In this document: positions 1 to 7,675 of the stretch, one piece after another | Layout of the letters: each line of letters begins with the position of its first letter | Numbering within the stretch: position 1 is the first letter of the stretch | Assembly (NCBI GenBank): GCA_023419055.1 | Contig: JAEZYO010000402.1 | Location: forward strand, 1-10,005 | Direction: 5' to 3' | Length of the DNA: 10,005 nucleotides | Source of the DNA: Pseudomonadota bacterium | Lineage (GTDB): Bacteria; Myxococcota; Polyangia; Polyangiales; Polyangiaceae | Notes under the pieces: generated by a model | Database searches by the model: none | What the model was told of the DNA's origin: nothing | What the model saw: only the letters and a program-made list of their open reading frames with translations | Program-made: the position numbers and the translations under genes

Positions 1-1346
1 TCTTCGGCGGAGATGACCCCGAGCGCGAGCGCGGCCTCGCGCAGCGTGGTGCCCTCCTTGTGCGCCTTCTTCGCGATCTTGGCCGCGTTGTCGTAGCCGA
101 TGTGCGGGTTCAGCGCCGTGACGAGCATCAGCGAGTTCTCGAGTAGCTGCTTGATGCGCGGCCGGTTCGGCTCGATGCCCTCGGCGCAGTTCTTGCGGAA
201 GCTGTCGCAGCCGTCGGCGATGAGCCGCGTGCTCTGGAGGAAGTTGTGCGCGATGAGCGGCTTGAAGACGTTGAGCTGGAAGTTGCCGCTCGCGCCGCCG
301 ATGTTGATGGCAACGTCGTTGCCGAGCACTTGCGCGGCGAGCATGGTGAGCGCCTCGGACTGCGTGGGGTTCACCTTGCCCGGCATGATGGAGCTGCCCG
401 GCTCGTTCTCCGGGATGATGAGCTCGGCGAAGCCGGAGCGAGGCCCCGACGCGAGCCAGCGCACGTCGTTCGCTATCTTCATGAGCGAGGCGGCGAGCGT
501 CTTCAGCGCGCCGTGCGCGAACACGACCGCGTCATGGGCGGCGAGCGCCTCGAACTTGTTCGGCGCGGTCACGATCGGGTGGCCGCTCTGCTCGGCGATC
601 TTCTTCGCGACGCGGACGGCGTACTCGGGGTGCGCGTTGAGGCCGGTACCGACCGCGGTGCCGCCGAGCGCGATCTCCGCGAGGTGGGGCACGGCGCTCT
701 TCAGGTGTTCGATGCCGTAATCGAGCTGCGCCACCCAGCCGCTGATTTCCTGCCCCAGGGTGAGCGGCGTCGCGTCCATCAGGTGGGTGCGGCCGATCTT
801 CACGACGTCGCCGAATGCCTTGGCCTTCTTGTCCAGCGTGTCGCGCAGCGCCTTCACGCTCGGGATCACGCGCGTGAGCACCGCGTCCGTGCAGGCGAGC
901 GAAATAGCGGCGGGGAAGACGTCGTTCGACGACTGGCCGCGGTTCACGTGATCGTTCGGGTGGACGAGGCGCTTCTCGCCGCGTTCACCCCCGAGGATCT
1001 CGCTCGCGCGGTTCGCGAGCACCTCGTTCATGTTCATGTTGCTCTGCGTGCCGCTGCCGGTCTGCCACACCACGAGCGGGAACTCGTCGTCGTGCTTGCC
1101 GGCGATGACTTCGTCCGCCGCTGAGACGATCGCTCCCGCGATCTTGGCGTCGAGCGTCCCGAGATCCTGGTTGACCAGGGCTGCAGCTTTTTTGACACGG
1201 GCCAGCGCGTAAAGGAGCGCAAGGGGCATGCGTTCGCCCGAGATGGCGAAGTTTTCGCGGCTGCGCTGCGTTTGAGCGCCCCAGAGGCGGTCCGCGGGGA
1301 CTTCGATGGGGCCGAAGGTGTCGTACTCGGTGCGAGAAGCTGCCAT
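1..1346 (-). CDS. fumC: Class II fumarate hydratase (3' end beyond window)
   Basis: This enzyme interconverts fumarate and L-malate in the TCA cycle. It is the oxygen-stable, iron-sulfur-free homotetrameric class of the aspartase/fumarase superfamily, and it is cytoplasmic. I translated 448 codons by eye. The sequence tracks E. coli FumC almost without gaps, so residue numbers coincide. It begins [20 protein letters not shown] and has the LWGAQTQRS segment near residue 21. The substrate-binding [15 protein letters not shown] block is at 94-108 and [12 protein letters not shown] is at 185-196, with H188. The superfamily signature [11 protein letters not shown] at 317-327 carries the catalytic serine S318 and K324. 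Roughly 15-20 C-terminal residues are missing because the window starts inside the gene. The ATG at 1346 is supported by an AGGAGG ribosome site 8 nt upstream and by N-terminal alignment. It is transcribed divergently from the lytic transglycosylase gene. The family assignment is essentially certain. Confidence 0.97.
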   Translation of the reverse strand, partial: MAASRTEYDTFGPIEVPADRLWGAQTQRSRENFAISGERMPLALLYALARVKKAAALVNQDLGTLDAKIAGAIVSAADEVIAGKHDDEFPLVVWQTGSGTQSNMNMNEVLANRASEILGGERGEKRLVHPNDHVNRGQSSNDVFPAAISLACTDAVLTRVIPSVKALRDTLDKKAKAFGDVVKIGRTHLMDATPLTLGQEISGWVAQLDYGIEHLKSAVPHLAEIALGGTAVGTGLNAHPEYAVRVAKKIAEQSGHPIVTAPNKFEALAAHDAVVFAHGALKTLAASLMKIANDVRWLASGPRSGFAELIIPENEPGSSIMPGKVNPTQSEALTMLAAQVLGNDVAINIGGASGNFQLNVFKPLIAHNFLQSTRLIADGCDSFRKNCAEGIEPNRPRIKQLLENSLMLVTALNPHIGYDNAAKIAKKAHKEGTTLREAALALGVISAE

Positions 1347-1354
1347 GGGAACTG

Positions 1355-1360
1355 CCTCCT
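1355..1360 (-). promoter_or_regulatory. Ribosome binding site of fumC
   Basis: Read on the minus strand, the sequence is AGGAGG, a perfect core Shine-Dalgarno match, 8 nt before the fumC ATG. It is the strongest ribosome site in the window and fixes the fumC start. Most other genes here have weak or no such site. Confidence 0.8.
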
Positions 1361-1412
1361 CGGATTTCTCGAGCCGGGGATCAAGCACCCTCTCGCTCGG
1401 ACACCTGGTTAT

Positions 1413-1441
1413 TTGACCGGACCGCGAGCCACGGTTAGGAA
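1413..1441 (+). promoter_or_regulatory. Possible sigma70-type promoter for the mltD-like gene
   Basis: TTGACC at 1413-1418 matches 5 of 6 bases of the -35 consensus. It is followed after 17 nt by TAGGAA at 1436-1441, which matches 3 of 6 of the -10 consensus. The spacing is ideal but the -10 is weak. If real, transcription would begin around 1448, giving an almost leaderless mRNA for the gene starting at 1450. This is an inference from consensus matching only. Confidence 0.25.
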
Positions 1442-1449
1442 CGAAGGAG

Positions 1450-4104
1450 ATGCCGAGGTACAGGTCTGTCCTCGGCCCCCTCTTCGCCGGAATGCTCCTG
1501 GCGGGGACGGGGCCCCGCGCCTGGGCCGCCACCCCGAGCCCGAGTGCCGCTCCGTCTGCCTCGCAGAAGCCTGCCGCGCAGCCTTCGCCCGCACCCAAAG
1601 CGAAGCCCGCTTCCGAAGCCAAGCCCGCTTCCGAAGGGGAGAAGGCGGCACCAAAGCCCAAGACCACCGAGGCAAAGGCTGCCGAGACGAAGCCCTTGCC
1701 CGTGAAGGCGCCTGAGCCGAAGCCCGGCAAGGCAGCGGAAACCCTGCCTGCCGATGCGAAGCCGGCGGCTGCCAAGTCCGAGAGCAAGCCTTCTGATTCG
1801 AAGCCGGCGGCCAAGCCACAGAACAAGCCTGCCGATTCGAAGCCCGCGGCCAAACCGGTCGACAGCAAGGCTCCGACGAGCAAGCCGAGTGAGTCGACGT
1901 CGGCTCCGGGGAAGCTCCCGGAGGCGAAGCCCGCGCTCGAAGTGAAGCCCGCCCCCGAGGCAAAGGGCGAGCTCAAGGCAGCGGATCCGACGCGCGGCGC
2001 GCCGACCCGGAAGGTTCCCGAGCCTCCCGCTCCGGCCAAGGAAGCGAAGAAGGCTCCCGAATCCCCTCCGTCACTACCCGAGAAACCGATCAAGGCACCT
2101 GGGGTTGTGAAGGAAGCAGAAAAATCCGGAGTCGCTGGCAAGCCCAGCTATCAGAAGGGCAAGGCGCCGAAGAAGCCGGCAGCAGCTCTTCCCTCGGGCG
2201 TCGCCCGACCGCTACCGGACGCGGATGCGCGACGCCAGGTCGCTGGTGGACCTACCGCGGACCAGCTCCGCGCCGGCAAAGACGATCCGGAGCTTCGCGC
2301 GCTGCGCGAGGCGGAGCGCGTGCTCTTTCCCCGAGCACTGCCCGGGGTGACGCCGGGCTGGTCGTGGGATCTGCCGCGTCCCGTGAACGCGGGCGGCCCC
2401 GAGGTGGTCGCCTCTGGCTTACCGCCGACCACGCCCATCGCGGGCACGGCGGCGCCAGCTGCCGCCGATCTCGATTGGATCAAGCGTCTCAACTTGCCGG
2501 ACGTTCCGGTGCGCTGGGACGAGCGGGTCATCAAGTACCTCAAGTTCTATCGGGACAGCCCGAGCGGTCGCGCGGTCGCCAAGGCGTGGGCGAAGAAGAG
2601 CGGCAAGTACGTGAAGGCGCTCCGCGCCGAGCTCGGCAAGGCGGGGTTGCCCTCCGATCTGGTCTGGCTCTCGCTCATCGAGAGCGGCCACAACCCGAGC
2701 ATCGTCTCGCCCGCGGGCGCGGTCGGCTTGTGGCAGTTCATGCCCGACGCGGGGCGAACCTACGGGCTCGCGATCGATCGCTGGGTCGACGAGCGGCTCG
2801 ATCCGGAACGCTCCACCGAGGCTGCGGCTCGCTACCTCGGCGACCTGTACCGGCGCTTCGGCAGCTGGGACCTGGCGATGGCGTCTTACAACATGGGCTA
2901 CGGGGGTCTCAGCCGGGCGATCCGCAAGTACTCGAGCAATGATTTTTGGGAGCTCTCGCGGCACGAAGCGGGCCTGCCGTGGGAGACGTCGCTCTACGTG
3001 CCGAAGATCGTGGCGACCGCGATCATGATGAACAACCCGAACGCTTTCGGCATCGGTGACGTGACTCCCGAGCCGCCCGAGAGCTTCGACACGGTGCTCG
3101 TCGGGCCGGGCACTCCGCTCGACGCGGTGGCGCGCGCGGCGGGCGTGAGCATCGAAACCATCGAGGCGATGAACCCGCAGTACCTCGCGGGCCGCACTCC
3201 TCCCAGCGTGCCGGGACAACGCGCGCCGAGCTATCGGGTGCGCGTCCCGAGCGGGAGAGGCAAGACCGCGACGCAGTCACTCGCGCTCTCGCCGTCGCAG
3301 CTCGACGGGGTCGTCACCTACGTCGTGCGGGCGGGTGATACTGCCGAGACGATCGCCGCGGCTGCCGGAACGAACGAGGCGAAGGTTCGCGCGCTGAATC
3401 GTATCGGCTCGCAAGAGGTTCTGGCCGCGGGCACCGTCATGTTGGTGCCTCAGCAGGATCGCCGCCCCATCGAGCCCGAAGCCCCACGTGAAGACGTGGT
3501 CGTCGTCTCCAAGCGCATCGCCGCGCCGTCCGGCAAGGACAGGCTCTTTTACCGCGTGGTCTCGGGCGACACGCTCGGCAAGGTCGCCGATGCGTTCGGC
3601 GTCACTCGCCCCGAGCTCCTCGCCTGGAACGCGCTCGACGAAGGCGCGCGGCTCGTGCCCGGAATGACGCTCCAGGTGTTCGTGAAGCAGGGCGAGAACG
3701 TCCGAGTCCGCTGCGTGAAAGATCGTGATGCGCGCGTGCTCGTCGCCGGGACGCCCGAATTTTTCGACTACTACGAGGGGCTGAACGGCAAGAAGCGCAT
3801 CGTCGTCGCGGCTCGTAGCGGCGACACGCTGGCGAGCGTGGGGCGGCGCTACGGCATGACCGTCGGCTGGATGGAGCGGGTGAACCGGCGCTCCCGTACG
3901 GACAAGCTCGAGCCGGGCGAGTCGCTCGTGGTCTACACGGACCGTGCCGTCTCGGGCTCGGCGCCGACCGAGGTCGCGATGGCCAAGCTCGCCGACCCGA
4001 TCGCGCCGGTCCCCGGCGTCTTGCCGAGCATCGAAACGCTCACGGCCGAGGGAACCGCGGGCCGCGACGACTCGCTCGACGACGAACCCGCGAAAAATCC
4101 CTGA
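1450..4104 (+). CDS. MltD-like secreted lytic murein transglycosylase with LysM repeats
   Basis: This is a predicted membrane-bound-type lytic transglycosylase (884 aa) that cleaves the MurNAc-GlcNAc bond of peptidoglycan, leaving 1,6-anhydroMurNAc. Residues 1-27 form a signal peptide: basic R3 and R5, a hydrophobic core [15 protein letters not shown], then AWA-A. No lipobox cysteine was seen, unlike E. coli MltD. Residues 28 to about 250 are a Lys/Pro/Ala/Glu-rich, probably disordered linker containing short repeats. The goose-lysozyme-like SLT domain spans about 340-530. It has the catalytic glutamate E411 in SLIESGHNP, then [11 protein letters not shown] (422-432) and ASYNMGYGG (478-486). 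The C-terminal half holds three recognisable LysM repeats, near 623-668, 700-746 and 783-831 (the last two with SGDT), plus a degenerate one at about 547-602. E. coli MltD is about half this length. The ATG at 1450 has AAGGAG directly abutting it. An AGGA at 1437-1440 has more normal spacing, and no other in-frame start lies between the upstream stop and 1450. glmU follows after 83 bp. Confidence 0.92.
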   Translation: MPRYRSVLGPLFAGMLLAGTGPRAWAATPSPSAAPSASQKPAAQPSPAPKAKPASEAKPASEGEKAAPKPKTTEAKAAETKPLPVKAPEPKPGKAAETLPADAKPAAAKSESKPSDSKPAAKPQNKPADSKPAAKPVDSKAPTSKPSESTSAPGKLPEAKPALEVKPAPEAKGELKAADPTRGAPTRKVPEPPAPAKEAKKAPESPPSLPEKPIKAPGVVKEAEKSGVAGKPSYQKGKAPKKPAAALPSGVARPLPDADARRQVAGGPTADQLRAGKDDPELRALREAERVLFPRALPGVTPGWSWDLPRPVNAGGPEVVASGLPPTTPIAGTAAPAAADLDWIKRLNLPDVPVRWDERVIKYLKFYRDSPSGRAVAKAWAKKSGKYVKALRAELGKAGLPSDLVWLSLIESGHNPSIVSPAGAVGLWQFMPDAGRTYGLAIDRWVDERLDPERSTEAAARYLGDLYRRFGSWDLAMASYNMGYGGLSRAIRKYSSNDFWELSRHEAGLPWETSLYVPKIVATAIMMNNPNAFGIGDVTPEPPESFDTVLVGPGTPLDAVARAAGVSIETIEAMNPQYLAGRTPPSVPGQRAPSYRVRVPSGRGKTATQSLALSPSQLDGVVTYVVRAGDTAETIAAAAGTNEAKVRALNRIGSQEVLAAGTVMLVPQQDRRPIEPEAPREDVVVVSKRIAAPSGKDRLFYRVVSGDTLGKVADAFGVTRPELLAWNALDEGARLVPGMTLQVFVKQGENVRVRCVKDRDARVLVAGTPEFFDYYEGLNGKKRIVVAARSGDTLASVGRRYGMTVGWMERVNRRSRTDKLEPGESLVVYTDRAVSGSAPTEVAMAKLADPIAPVPGVLPSIETLTAEGTAGRDDSLDDEPAKNP
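1603..1638 (+). repeat. 18-bp tandem duplication inside the mltD-like linker
   Basis: Two adjacent 18-bp units (1603-1620 and 1621-1638) both read AAGCCCGCTTCCGAAG over their first 16 bases and differ in the last two. They encode KPASEA followed by KPASEG. Being in frame and a multiple of three, the duplication lengthens the linker without disrupting the enzyme. Confidence 0.8.
1753..1872 (+). repeat. Three imperfect 39-42-bp repeats in the mltD-like linker
   Basis: Successive units begin at 1753, 1795 and 1834 and encode [27 protein letters not shown] and [13 protein letters not shown]. The second and third share GATTCGAAGCC-type sequence, with only two mismatches over 23 bases (1795-1817 and 1834-1856). 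The first is more diverged and has one extra codon. All stay in frame, so this is a repeat-built spacer in the protein and not a separate genetic element. Confidence 0.75.
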
Positions 4105-4112
4105 AGCGACTC

Positions 4113-4138
4113 GCGCGCTCTCGTCCGGCGAGAGGCGC
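4113..4138 (+). other. Intercistronic hairpin between mltD-like gene and glmU
   Basis: GCGC, one bulged G, then CTCTCG pairs with CGAGAGGCGC across a five-base TCCGG loop, giving 10 base pairs with one bulge. It begins 8 nt after the mltD-like stop. No run of T follows, so it is not a classical intrinsic terminator. It could stabilise the upstream mRNA end, attenuate glmU, or be incidental in such GC-rich DNA. Confidence 0.3.
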
Positions 4139-4172
4139 CCCTCGACGCGAAGTTGCCACCTTTCCCGGAATC

Positions 4173-4178
4173 GGGGAG
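4173..4178 (+). promoter_or_regulatory. Ribosome binding site of glmU
   Basis: GGGGAG lies 9 nt before the ATG at 4188. It supports that start, which also places the LAAGxGTRM nucleotide-binding loop at the usual distance from the N-terminus. Confidence 0.6.
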
Positions 4179-4187
4179 ATACGCAAC

Positions 4188-5609
4188 ATGGCCCACGATC
4201 TCAGCGCCGTCGTTCTCGCCGCCGGACAAGGCACTCGGATGAAGAGCACCCTGCCGAAGGTGCTGCACCCGCTCGCGGGACGCCCGCTGCTCGCGTACCC
4301 GATCCGCGCCGCGCTCGCGGTCGGCGCTCGCCGCATCGTCGTCGTGACGAGCGGCCGCCCCGAGATCGACGCCGCGCTCGCGCACGAGTTTCCCGGCGTC
4401 GACATCGTGACCACGGTTCAGGATCCTCCTCGCGGCACCGGCGACGCGGCGCGCGTCGGGCTCTCGCGCGTGGAGAGCGAGCGCGTGCTGATCCTCTACG
4501 GCGACACGCCGCTGCTCGATGCCGGCGAGCTCGAGCAGCTGGTGGCGCGCCTCGACGACAGCGAGCCCACGGCGCTCGCGATCTTGACGGCGCTGCTCGA
4601 CGATCCGTTCGGCTACGGTCGCGTGCTTCACGACGAGCAGGGGAGGGTGCGCGAGGTGCGCGAGCAGCGCGATCTCGCGAACGACGCCGAGCGCGCGGTG
4701 CGAGAGGTGAACGCGGGCGTGTACGCGGCCCGCCGCGGAGAGCTCGAGCGCGCGGTGTCGCGCCTGTATCCGAACAACGCACAGGGTGAGTACTACTTGA
4801 CCGACGTCGTCGCCTTGATCGCCGCGGAGGGCAGGGTGGCGGCGCTCCGCGGCAAGCCGGAGGCGCTGCTCGGCGTGAACGACCGCGAGCAGCTGCGTGA
4901 AGCCGAAGAGCTGATGTACGCGCGGATCCGCGCGCGACTGAACCGCTCCGGCGTGAGCGTGCTCGGCGACGCCCGCATCGACGACTCCGTGGAGATCGGC
5001 GAGAACGCGCGCATCGAGCCCGGCGCGCGGCTGCGCGGCAAGACCAGGGTCGGCGCCGATTCGCTCGTGGACGTGGGCAGCGTGATCGCCGATAGCGTGA
5101 TCGGCGCGCGGGTGACCGTGAAGCCGTACTCCGTCGTGACGGAGAGCCGCGTCGGCGACGGCGCGCAGATCGGCCCCTTCGCTCATCTTCGCCCCGAGAG
5201 CGAGATCGACGAGGACGCGCACATCGGCAACTTCGTCGAGACCAAGAAGACCCGCGTGCGGCGCGGCGCGAAGGCGAACCACCTCGCGTACCTCGGGGAC
5301 GGCGACGTCGGCGAGGGCGCGAACCTCGGCGCGGGGACCATCTTCTGCAACTACGACGGCTTCCAGAAGCACCGCACGGTGATCGGCGCCGGTGCTTTCA
5401 TCGGCAGCGATTCGCAGCTCATCGCTCCGGTGACCATCGGCAAGGGCGCGTACGTCGCGACCGGAACCAGCGTGACGCTCGACGTTCCGGACGAAGCGCT
5501 CGCGATCGGCCGCGTGCGCCAGGAGACCAAGCCGGGTTACGCGCCGGCGCTCAAGGAGCGCCTCGCGGCGGCGGCGCGAGAAGCCAAGGCGAAGAAGACT
5601 GAAGGCTGA
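4188..5609 (+). CDS. glmU: Bifunctional GlmU: UDP-GlcNAc pyrophosphorylase / GlcN-1-P acetyltransferase
   Basis: GlmU acetylates glucosamine-1-phosphate with acetyl-CoA, then joins it to UTP to make UDP-GlcNAc, the precursor of peptidoglycan and lipopolysaccharide. It is a cytoplasmic trimer. The 473-aa product has both domains. The N-terminal nucleotidyltransferase shows LAAGQGTRMKS (10-20), Q78, RGTGDAA (82-88), YGDTPLL (104-110) with metal-binding D106, N175 in VNAGVY, and NNAQGEYYLTD (196-206). After the GVNDREQL linker helix (about 229-250) comes a left-handed beta-helix of hexapeptide repeats to about residue 445. It includes RPESEIDEDAHIGNFVETKK, catalytic H365 in KANHLAYLGD, and the CNYDG acetyltransferase motif. 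The tail of about 20 residues is Ala/Lys/Glu-rich and makes the protein slightly longer than the 456 aa of E. coli GlmU. The start has GGGGAG 9 nt upstream. It follows the mltD-like gene by 83 bp and may be cotranscribed with it. Confidence 0.97.
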   Translation: MAHDLSAVVLAAGQGTRMKSTLPKVLHPLAGRPLLAYPIRAALAVGARRIVVVTSGRPEIDAALAHEFPGVDIVTTVQDPPRGTGDAARVGLSRVESERVLILYGDTPLLDAGELEQLVARLDDSEPTALAILTALLDDPFGYGRVLHDEQGRVREVREQRDLANDAERAVREVNAGVYAARRGELERAVSRLYPNNAQGEYYLTDVVALIAAEGRVAALRGKPEALLGVNDREQLREAEELMYARIRARLNRSGVSVLGDARIDDSVEIGENARIEPGARLRGKTRVGADSLVDVGSVIADSVIGARVTVKPYSVVTESRVGDGAQIGPFAHLRPESEIDEDAHIGNFVETKKTRVRRGAKANHLAYLGDGDVGEGANLGAGTIFCNYDGFQKHRTVIGAGAFIGSDSQLIAPVTIGKGAYVATGTSVTLDVPDEALAIGRVRQETKPGYAPALKERLAAAAREAKAKKTEG

Positions 5610-5625
5610 ACGCCCTCGCCTCTCG

Positions 5626-6336
5626 TCAGAGCGCGATGGGACGGCGCGTCGAGTCCGGCGCGGTGTCCTCGCCGTCGCCCGCGACGGAGCCGAGCAAGAT
5701 CGCGCCGAGATCGTGCTGCATGCGCTCGCGCTTCACTTCCAGGTAGGACTGCGAGTGCGGGTTCGCGGGGATCCGCACCGGGACGCGGCGCTCGATGGCG
5801 ATGCCGAGCTCCGCCAGGCCGTCGACCTTGAGGGGATTGTTCGTGAGGAGCTCGACCGACTCCACGCCGAGCTCGCGCAACATCGCCGCTGCCACGTCGT
5901 AGGTCCGAGCGTCGACGGGAAGGTGCAGCTGCTCGTTGGCCTCGATGGTGTCGGCGCCTTGAGCCTGCAGCGCGTACGCGCGGATCTTGTTGGCGAGCCC
6001 GATGCCGCGACCTTCCTGGCGGAGGTACAGGACGACACCGAAGCCGTGTCGCGCGATCTCGGATTGCGCGCGCTCGAGCTGCTCGCGGCAGTCGCACTTG
6101 AGCGACCCGAACACCTCGCTCGTCAGACACTCCGAATGGACTCGGACCGGCACGTTCCGGCGTCCCCGCACGTCTCCGAGCACGAGGGCGCAGTGCTCTT
6201 TACTGAGGGCAGGGTGCGCCGCCGGGTCGTCCCATCGATACACCCTGAGCTGAAAGCGTCCGAAGCGAGTGGGCAATGGCGCTTCGGCGAGCGTCTCCAG
6301 TGCCGGCAGTCGTCGGGCGCGCGTCGTCTTGTCCAT
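5626..6336 (-). CDS. ribA: GTP cyclohydrolase II
   Basis: RibA opens the imidazole ring of GTP, releasing formate and pyrophosphate, to give the 2,5-diamino-6-ribosylamino-pyrimidinone phosphate that starts riboflavin synthesis. It is a cytoplasmic zinc enzyme. With the ATG at 6336 the product is 236 aa. The zinc cysteines are C70, C81 and C83 in HSECLTSEVFGSLKCDC. RQEGRGIGL follows. Residues matching E. coli catalytic Tyr105, Asp126 and Arg128 are present in AYALQ and VDAR, and LLTNNPLK is intact. There is no DHBP synthase (RibB) domain, so this is a stand-alone RibA. About 14 residues precede the E. coli-like start and a polar C-terminal tail of about 27 residues follows it. A TTG at 6369 would add 11 residues and has GAGGG 9 nt upstream, but that site sits in a stable hairpin. 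The ATG lacks a clear ribosome site, so the start is uncertain. The gene converges on glmU with only 16 bp between stop codons. Confidence 0.95.
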   Translation of the reverse strand: MDKTTRARRLPALETLAEAPLPTRFGRFQLRVYRWDDPAAHPALSKEHCALVLGDVRGRRNVPVRVHSECLTSEVFGSLKCDCREQLERAQSEIARHGFGVVLYLRQEGRGIGLANKIRAYALQAQGADTIEANEQLHLPVDARTYDVAAAMLRELGVESVELLTNNPLKVDGLAELGIAIERRVPVRIPANPHSQSYLEVKRERMQHDLGAILLGSVAGDGEDTAPDSTRRPIAL

Positions 6337-6367
6337 GATCGTCGAGGCCGAGAGCGTTGCCTGTGCC

Positions 6368-6383
6368 AAGGGCCGAAGCCCTC
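6368..6383 (-). promoter_or_regulatory. UUCG-tetraloop hairpin in the ribA 5' region
   Basis: On the minus strand GAGGGC-TTCG-GCCCTT forms five Watson-Crick pairs plus a terminal G-U pair, closed by a C(UUCG)G tetraloop, an exceptionally stable loop class. The left arm contains the only Shine-Dalgarno-like GAGGG near ribA, and the right arm runs into the possible TTG start at 6369. It may mask translation from the TTG or act as a leader structure. The pairing is seen directly; any function is inferred. Confidence 0.45.
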
Positions 6384-6416
6384 GCTTGCGTTAGCGCGAC
6401 GCTCTAGAGCTCCGAA

Positions 6417-6445
6417 AAGATGGGACCGTGGCGTTCTTGCGTCAA
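6417..6445 (-). promoter_or_regulatory. Possible sigma70-type promoter for ribA
   Basis: On the minus strand TTGACG (6445-6440) matches 5 of 6 of the -35 consensus. It is followed after 17 nt by CATCTT (6422-6417), a weak -10 with 3 of 6 matches. It sits downstream of a candidate holA terminator and would give a transcript starting near 6410, roughly 75 nt before the ribA ATG. This is consensus matching only. Confidence 0.3.
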
Positions 6446-6468
6446 GTAACAGGGCCTTTTGCCTGCAT

Positions 6469-6502
6469 AAACGCGCGAAGCCTGCCCGAGCTCAGGCGCG
6501 CG
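6469..6502 (-). terminator. Candidate holA terminator hairpin overlapping the stop codon
   Basis: On the minus strand CGCGC-GCCTG pairs with CAGGC-(TTC bulge)-GCGCG across an eight-base loop, then TTTAT follows. The stop codon of holA lies within the upper stem and loop. Ten pairs with one bulge plus a short T run are suggestive of intrinsic termination, but the T tract is poor. A promoter-like element for ribA follows immediately, which fits separate transcripts. Confidence 0.35.
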
Positions 6503-7547
6503 CTCGCCGCGCGTCGCGGCACATCCCCAAAATGACGAACTCTAACGAAGACTTAGGGTCGCGCTTCGACCCGCCTTTCAGCGCGCCGTCGAGCTCGGCC
6601 AGGTGCACGAGCCAGTGCTCGAGCTCCGCCCGCGAGAAGAGCATCGCCTGCTGGGCGAGCTCTCGCGCCTTGAAGGGGGGAGCACCGGCGCGCGCTGCCG
6701 CCTCCGGCGGCGCAAGCCCCTCGCGCAGGGCGCTTTCGAACTTCACGAGCTGGCGAGCCGACCAGGCGAGCACACCGACGAGGCGCAGACCTCGGTCCGC
6801 CGGGTCGTACACTCGCTCGAGCGCGGCCAGCGCGGCACCCGCGTCTCTTCGGCCGACCGCGCCGACGAGCTCCCAGACGGTGGCGGGGCGTACGCGCACG
6901 ACGCACTCGGCGACCGCGTCCTCGGTGACCTCCGCCCCGGGCCCCACGTAGAGACACAGGCGCTCGACCGCGTCGGCGACGGGAGAGAGGTCCGGGCCCG
7001 CGAGCTCCGCGATCAGGTCGGCGACGCCGTGGCTCATGCGATTGCCCCGGTCCTTCACGGCGTCGAGGATCCAGAGCGGTAAGTCCTCGCGCTTCAGCGT
7101 CTCGCAGTTGACGAGCCACCCCTCGCTGCGAGCCGTGGTCACGAGCTTGCGGCGCTTGTCGACGCCGGCGCCCGCGAGCACCAGCGTGGTGCTCGGGCTC
7201 GGCTCTTTGGCGTATTCGAGCAGCCGCTCGAACGGGTCCTTCGACTTCGAGTCCCTCGCGCGGCCCTCCGAATTCTCTTTCGGTTCCCAGCGCTCCAGGC
7301 TCTTGACCAGCACGAAGCGCCGCTTGGCCATCATCGGGAGCGTACGCGCCGCCGCGATGACGGCGTCCACGTTCGTCTCGGAGGCCTCGCGGCTGTCCTC
7401 GTTCAACCCCGGGACGGCCCCTGCGAGCGCCGCCTGCTTGAGCGCGCGGACGACCTCCGAGAGCAGGTGAACCTCCTCGCCCACCACGAGGTACACGGGC
7501 CGAAGCTTGCCGCTCCGCGCTTCGTCGAGGGCTTGGCTCGGAGTCAT
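6492..7547 (-). CDS. holA: DNA polymerase III delta subunit
   Basis: The delta subunit opens the beta sliding clamp as part of the clamp loader (with delta' and tau/gamma) and so is needed for processive replication. It is 351 aa, close to the usual family length. Family hallmarks are seen in order. YLVVGEE (19-25) is the degenerate nucleotide-binding-loop region. TLPMMAKRRFVLVKS (69-83) is the characteristic strand after the clamp-contacting region. TLVLAGAGVDKRRKL (121-135) follows. A lid-like helical domain covers about 150-220. The C-terminal collar domain carries LAWSARQLVKF (260-270), GAPPF (288-292) and D320...K324 before the final LEFVIL helix. A charged stretch of about 16 residues, EPKENSEGRARDSKSK (88-103), interrupts the usual loop. 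The ATG at 7547 has only a weak AAGG upstream. It is divergent from ribF and lies upstream of ribA on the same strand with a 155-bp gap. Confidence 0.93.
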   Translation of the reverse strand: MTPSQALDEARSGKLRPVYLVVGEEVHLLSEVVRALKQAALAGAVPGLNEDSREASETNVDAVIAAARTLPMMAKRRFVLVKSLERWEPKENSEGRARDSKSKDPFERLLEYAKEPSPSTTLVLAGAGVDKRRKLVTTARSEGWLVNCETLKREDLPLWILDAVKDRGNRMSHGVADLIAELAGPDLSPVADAVERLCLYVGPGAEVTEDAVAECVVRVRPATVWELVGAVGRRDAGAALAALERVYDPADRGLRLVGVLAWSARQLVKFESALREGLAPPEAAARAGAPPFKARELAQQAMLFSRAELEHWLVHLAELDGALKGGSKRDPKSSLEFVILGMCRDARRARA

Positions 7548-7656
7548 CGGCCTTTTTGCCTAACTCTCCGCGCCGTGGGGAGCAAGCGCGGGCTCTTCCG
7601 CCCGACCCTCTACATCATCTCAGACAGGCCTGCCTTCGCAGCGCGAGCGGTGCTAC

Positions 7657-7675
7657 GTCGGGCTCGGAACCCGAC
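7657..7675 (+). promoter_or_regulatory. Hairpin just upstream of the ribF start
   Basis: GTCGGG and CCCGAC pair perfectly across the seven-base loop CTCGGAA, ending 10 nt before the ribF ATG, where a ribosome site would be expected. No clear Shine-Dalgarno sequence lies between it and the start. A second, smaller hairpin (CGGGC/GCCCG around 7589-7604) lies further upstream. Neither resembles the conserved FMN riboswitch. A regulatory role is speculative. Confidence 0.3.

Noticed and set aside
246..1124. A 292-codon plus-strand frame inside the fumC region
   Set aside because: It is antisense to fumC, whose translation aligns residue for residue with E. coli FumC. The plus-strand product is Arg/His/Val-rich without motifs.
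3933..5372. A 479-codon open frame on the minus strand opposite glmU
   Set aside because: It is antisense to a fully supported glmU and is Ala/Arg/His/Val-rich with no motif. Long antisense frames are expected where third positions are mostly G or C.
5620..5631. Small hairpin CTCT-CGTC-AGAG between convergent glmU and ribA
   Set aside because: Only four base pairs and no T run on either strand. Too weak to call a bidirectional terminator.
6337..6491. Search for an FMN riboswitch upstream of ribA
   Set aside because: None of the conserved aptamer blocks could be recognised on the minus strand. Only a promoter-like pair and hairpins are visible.
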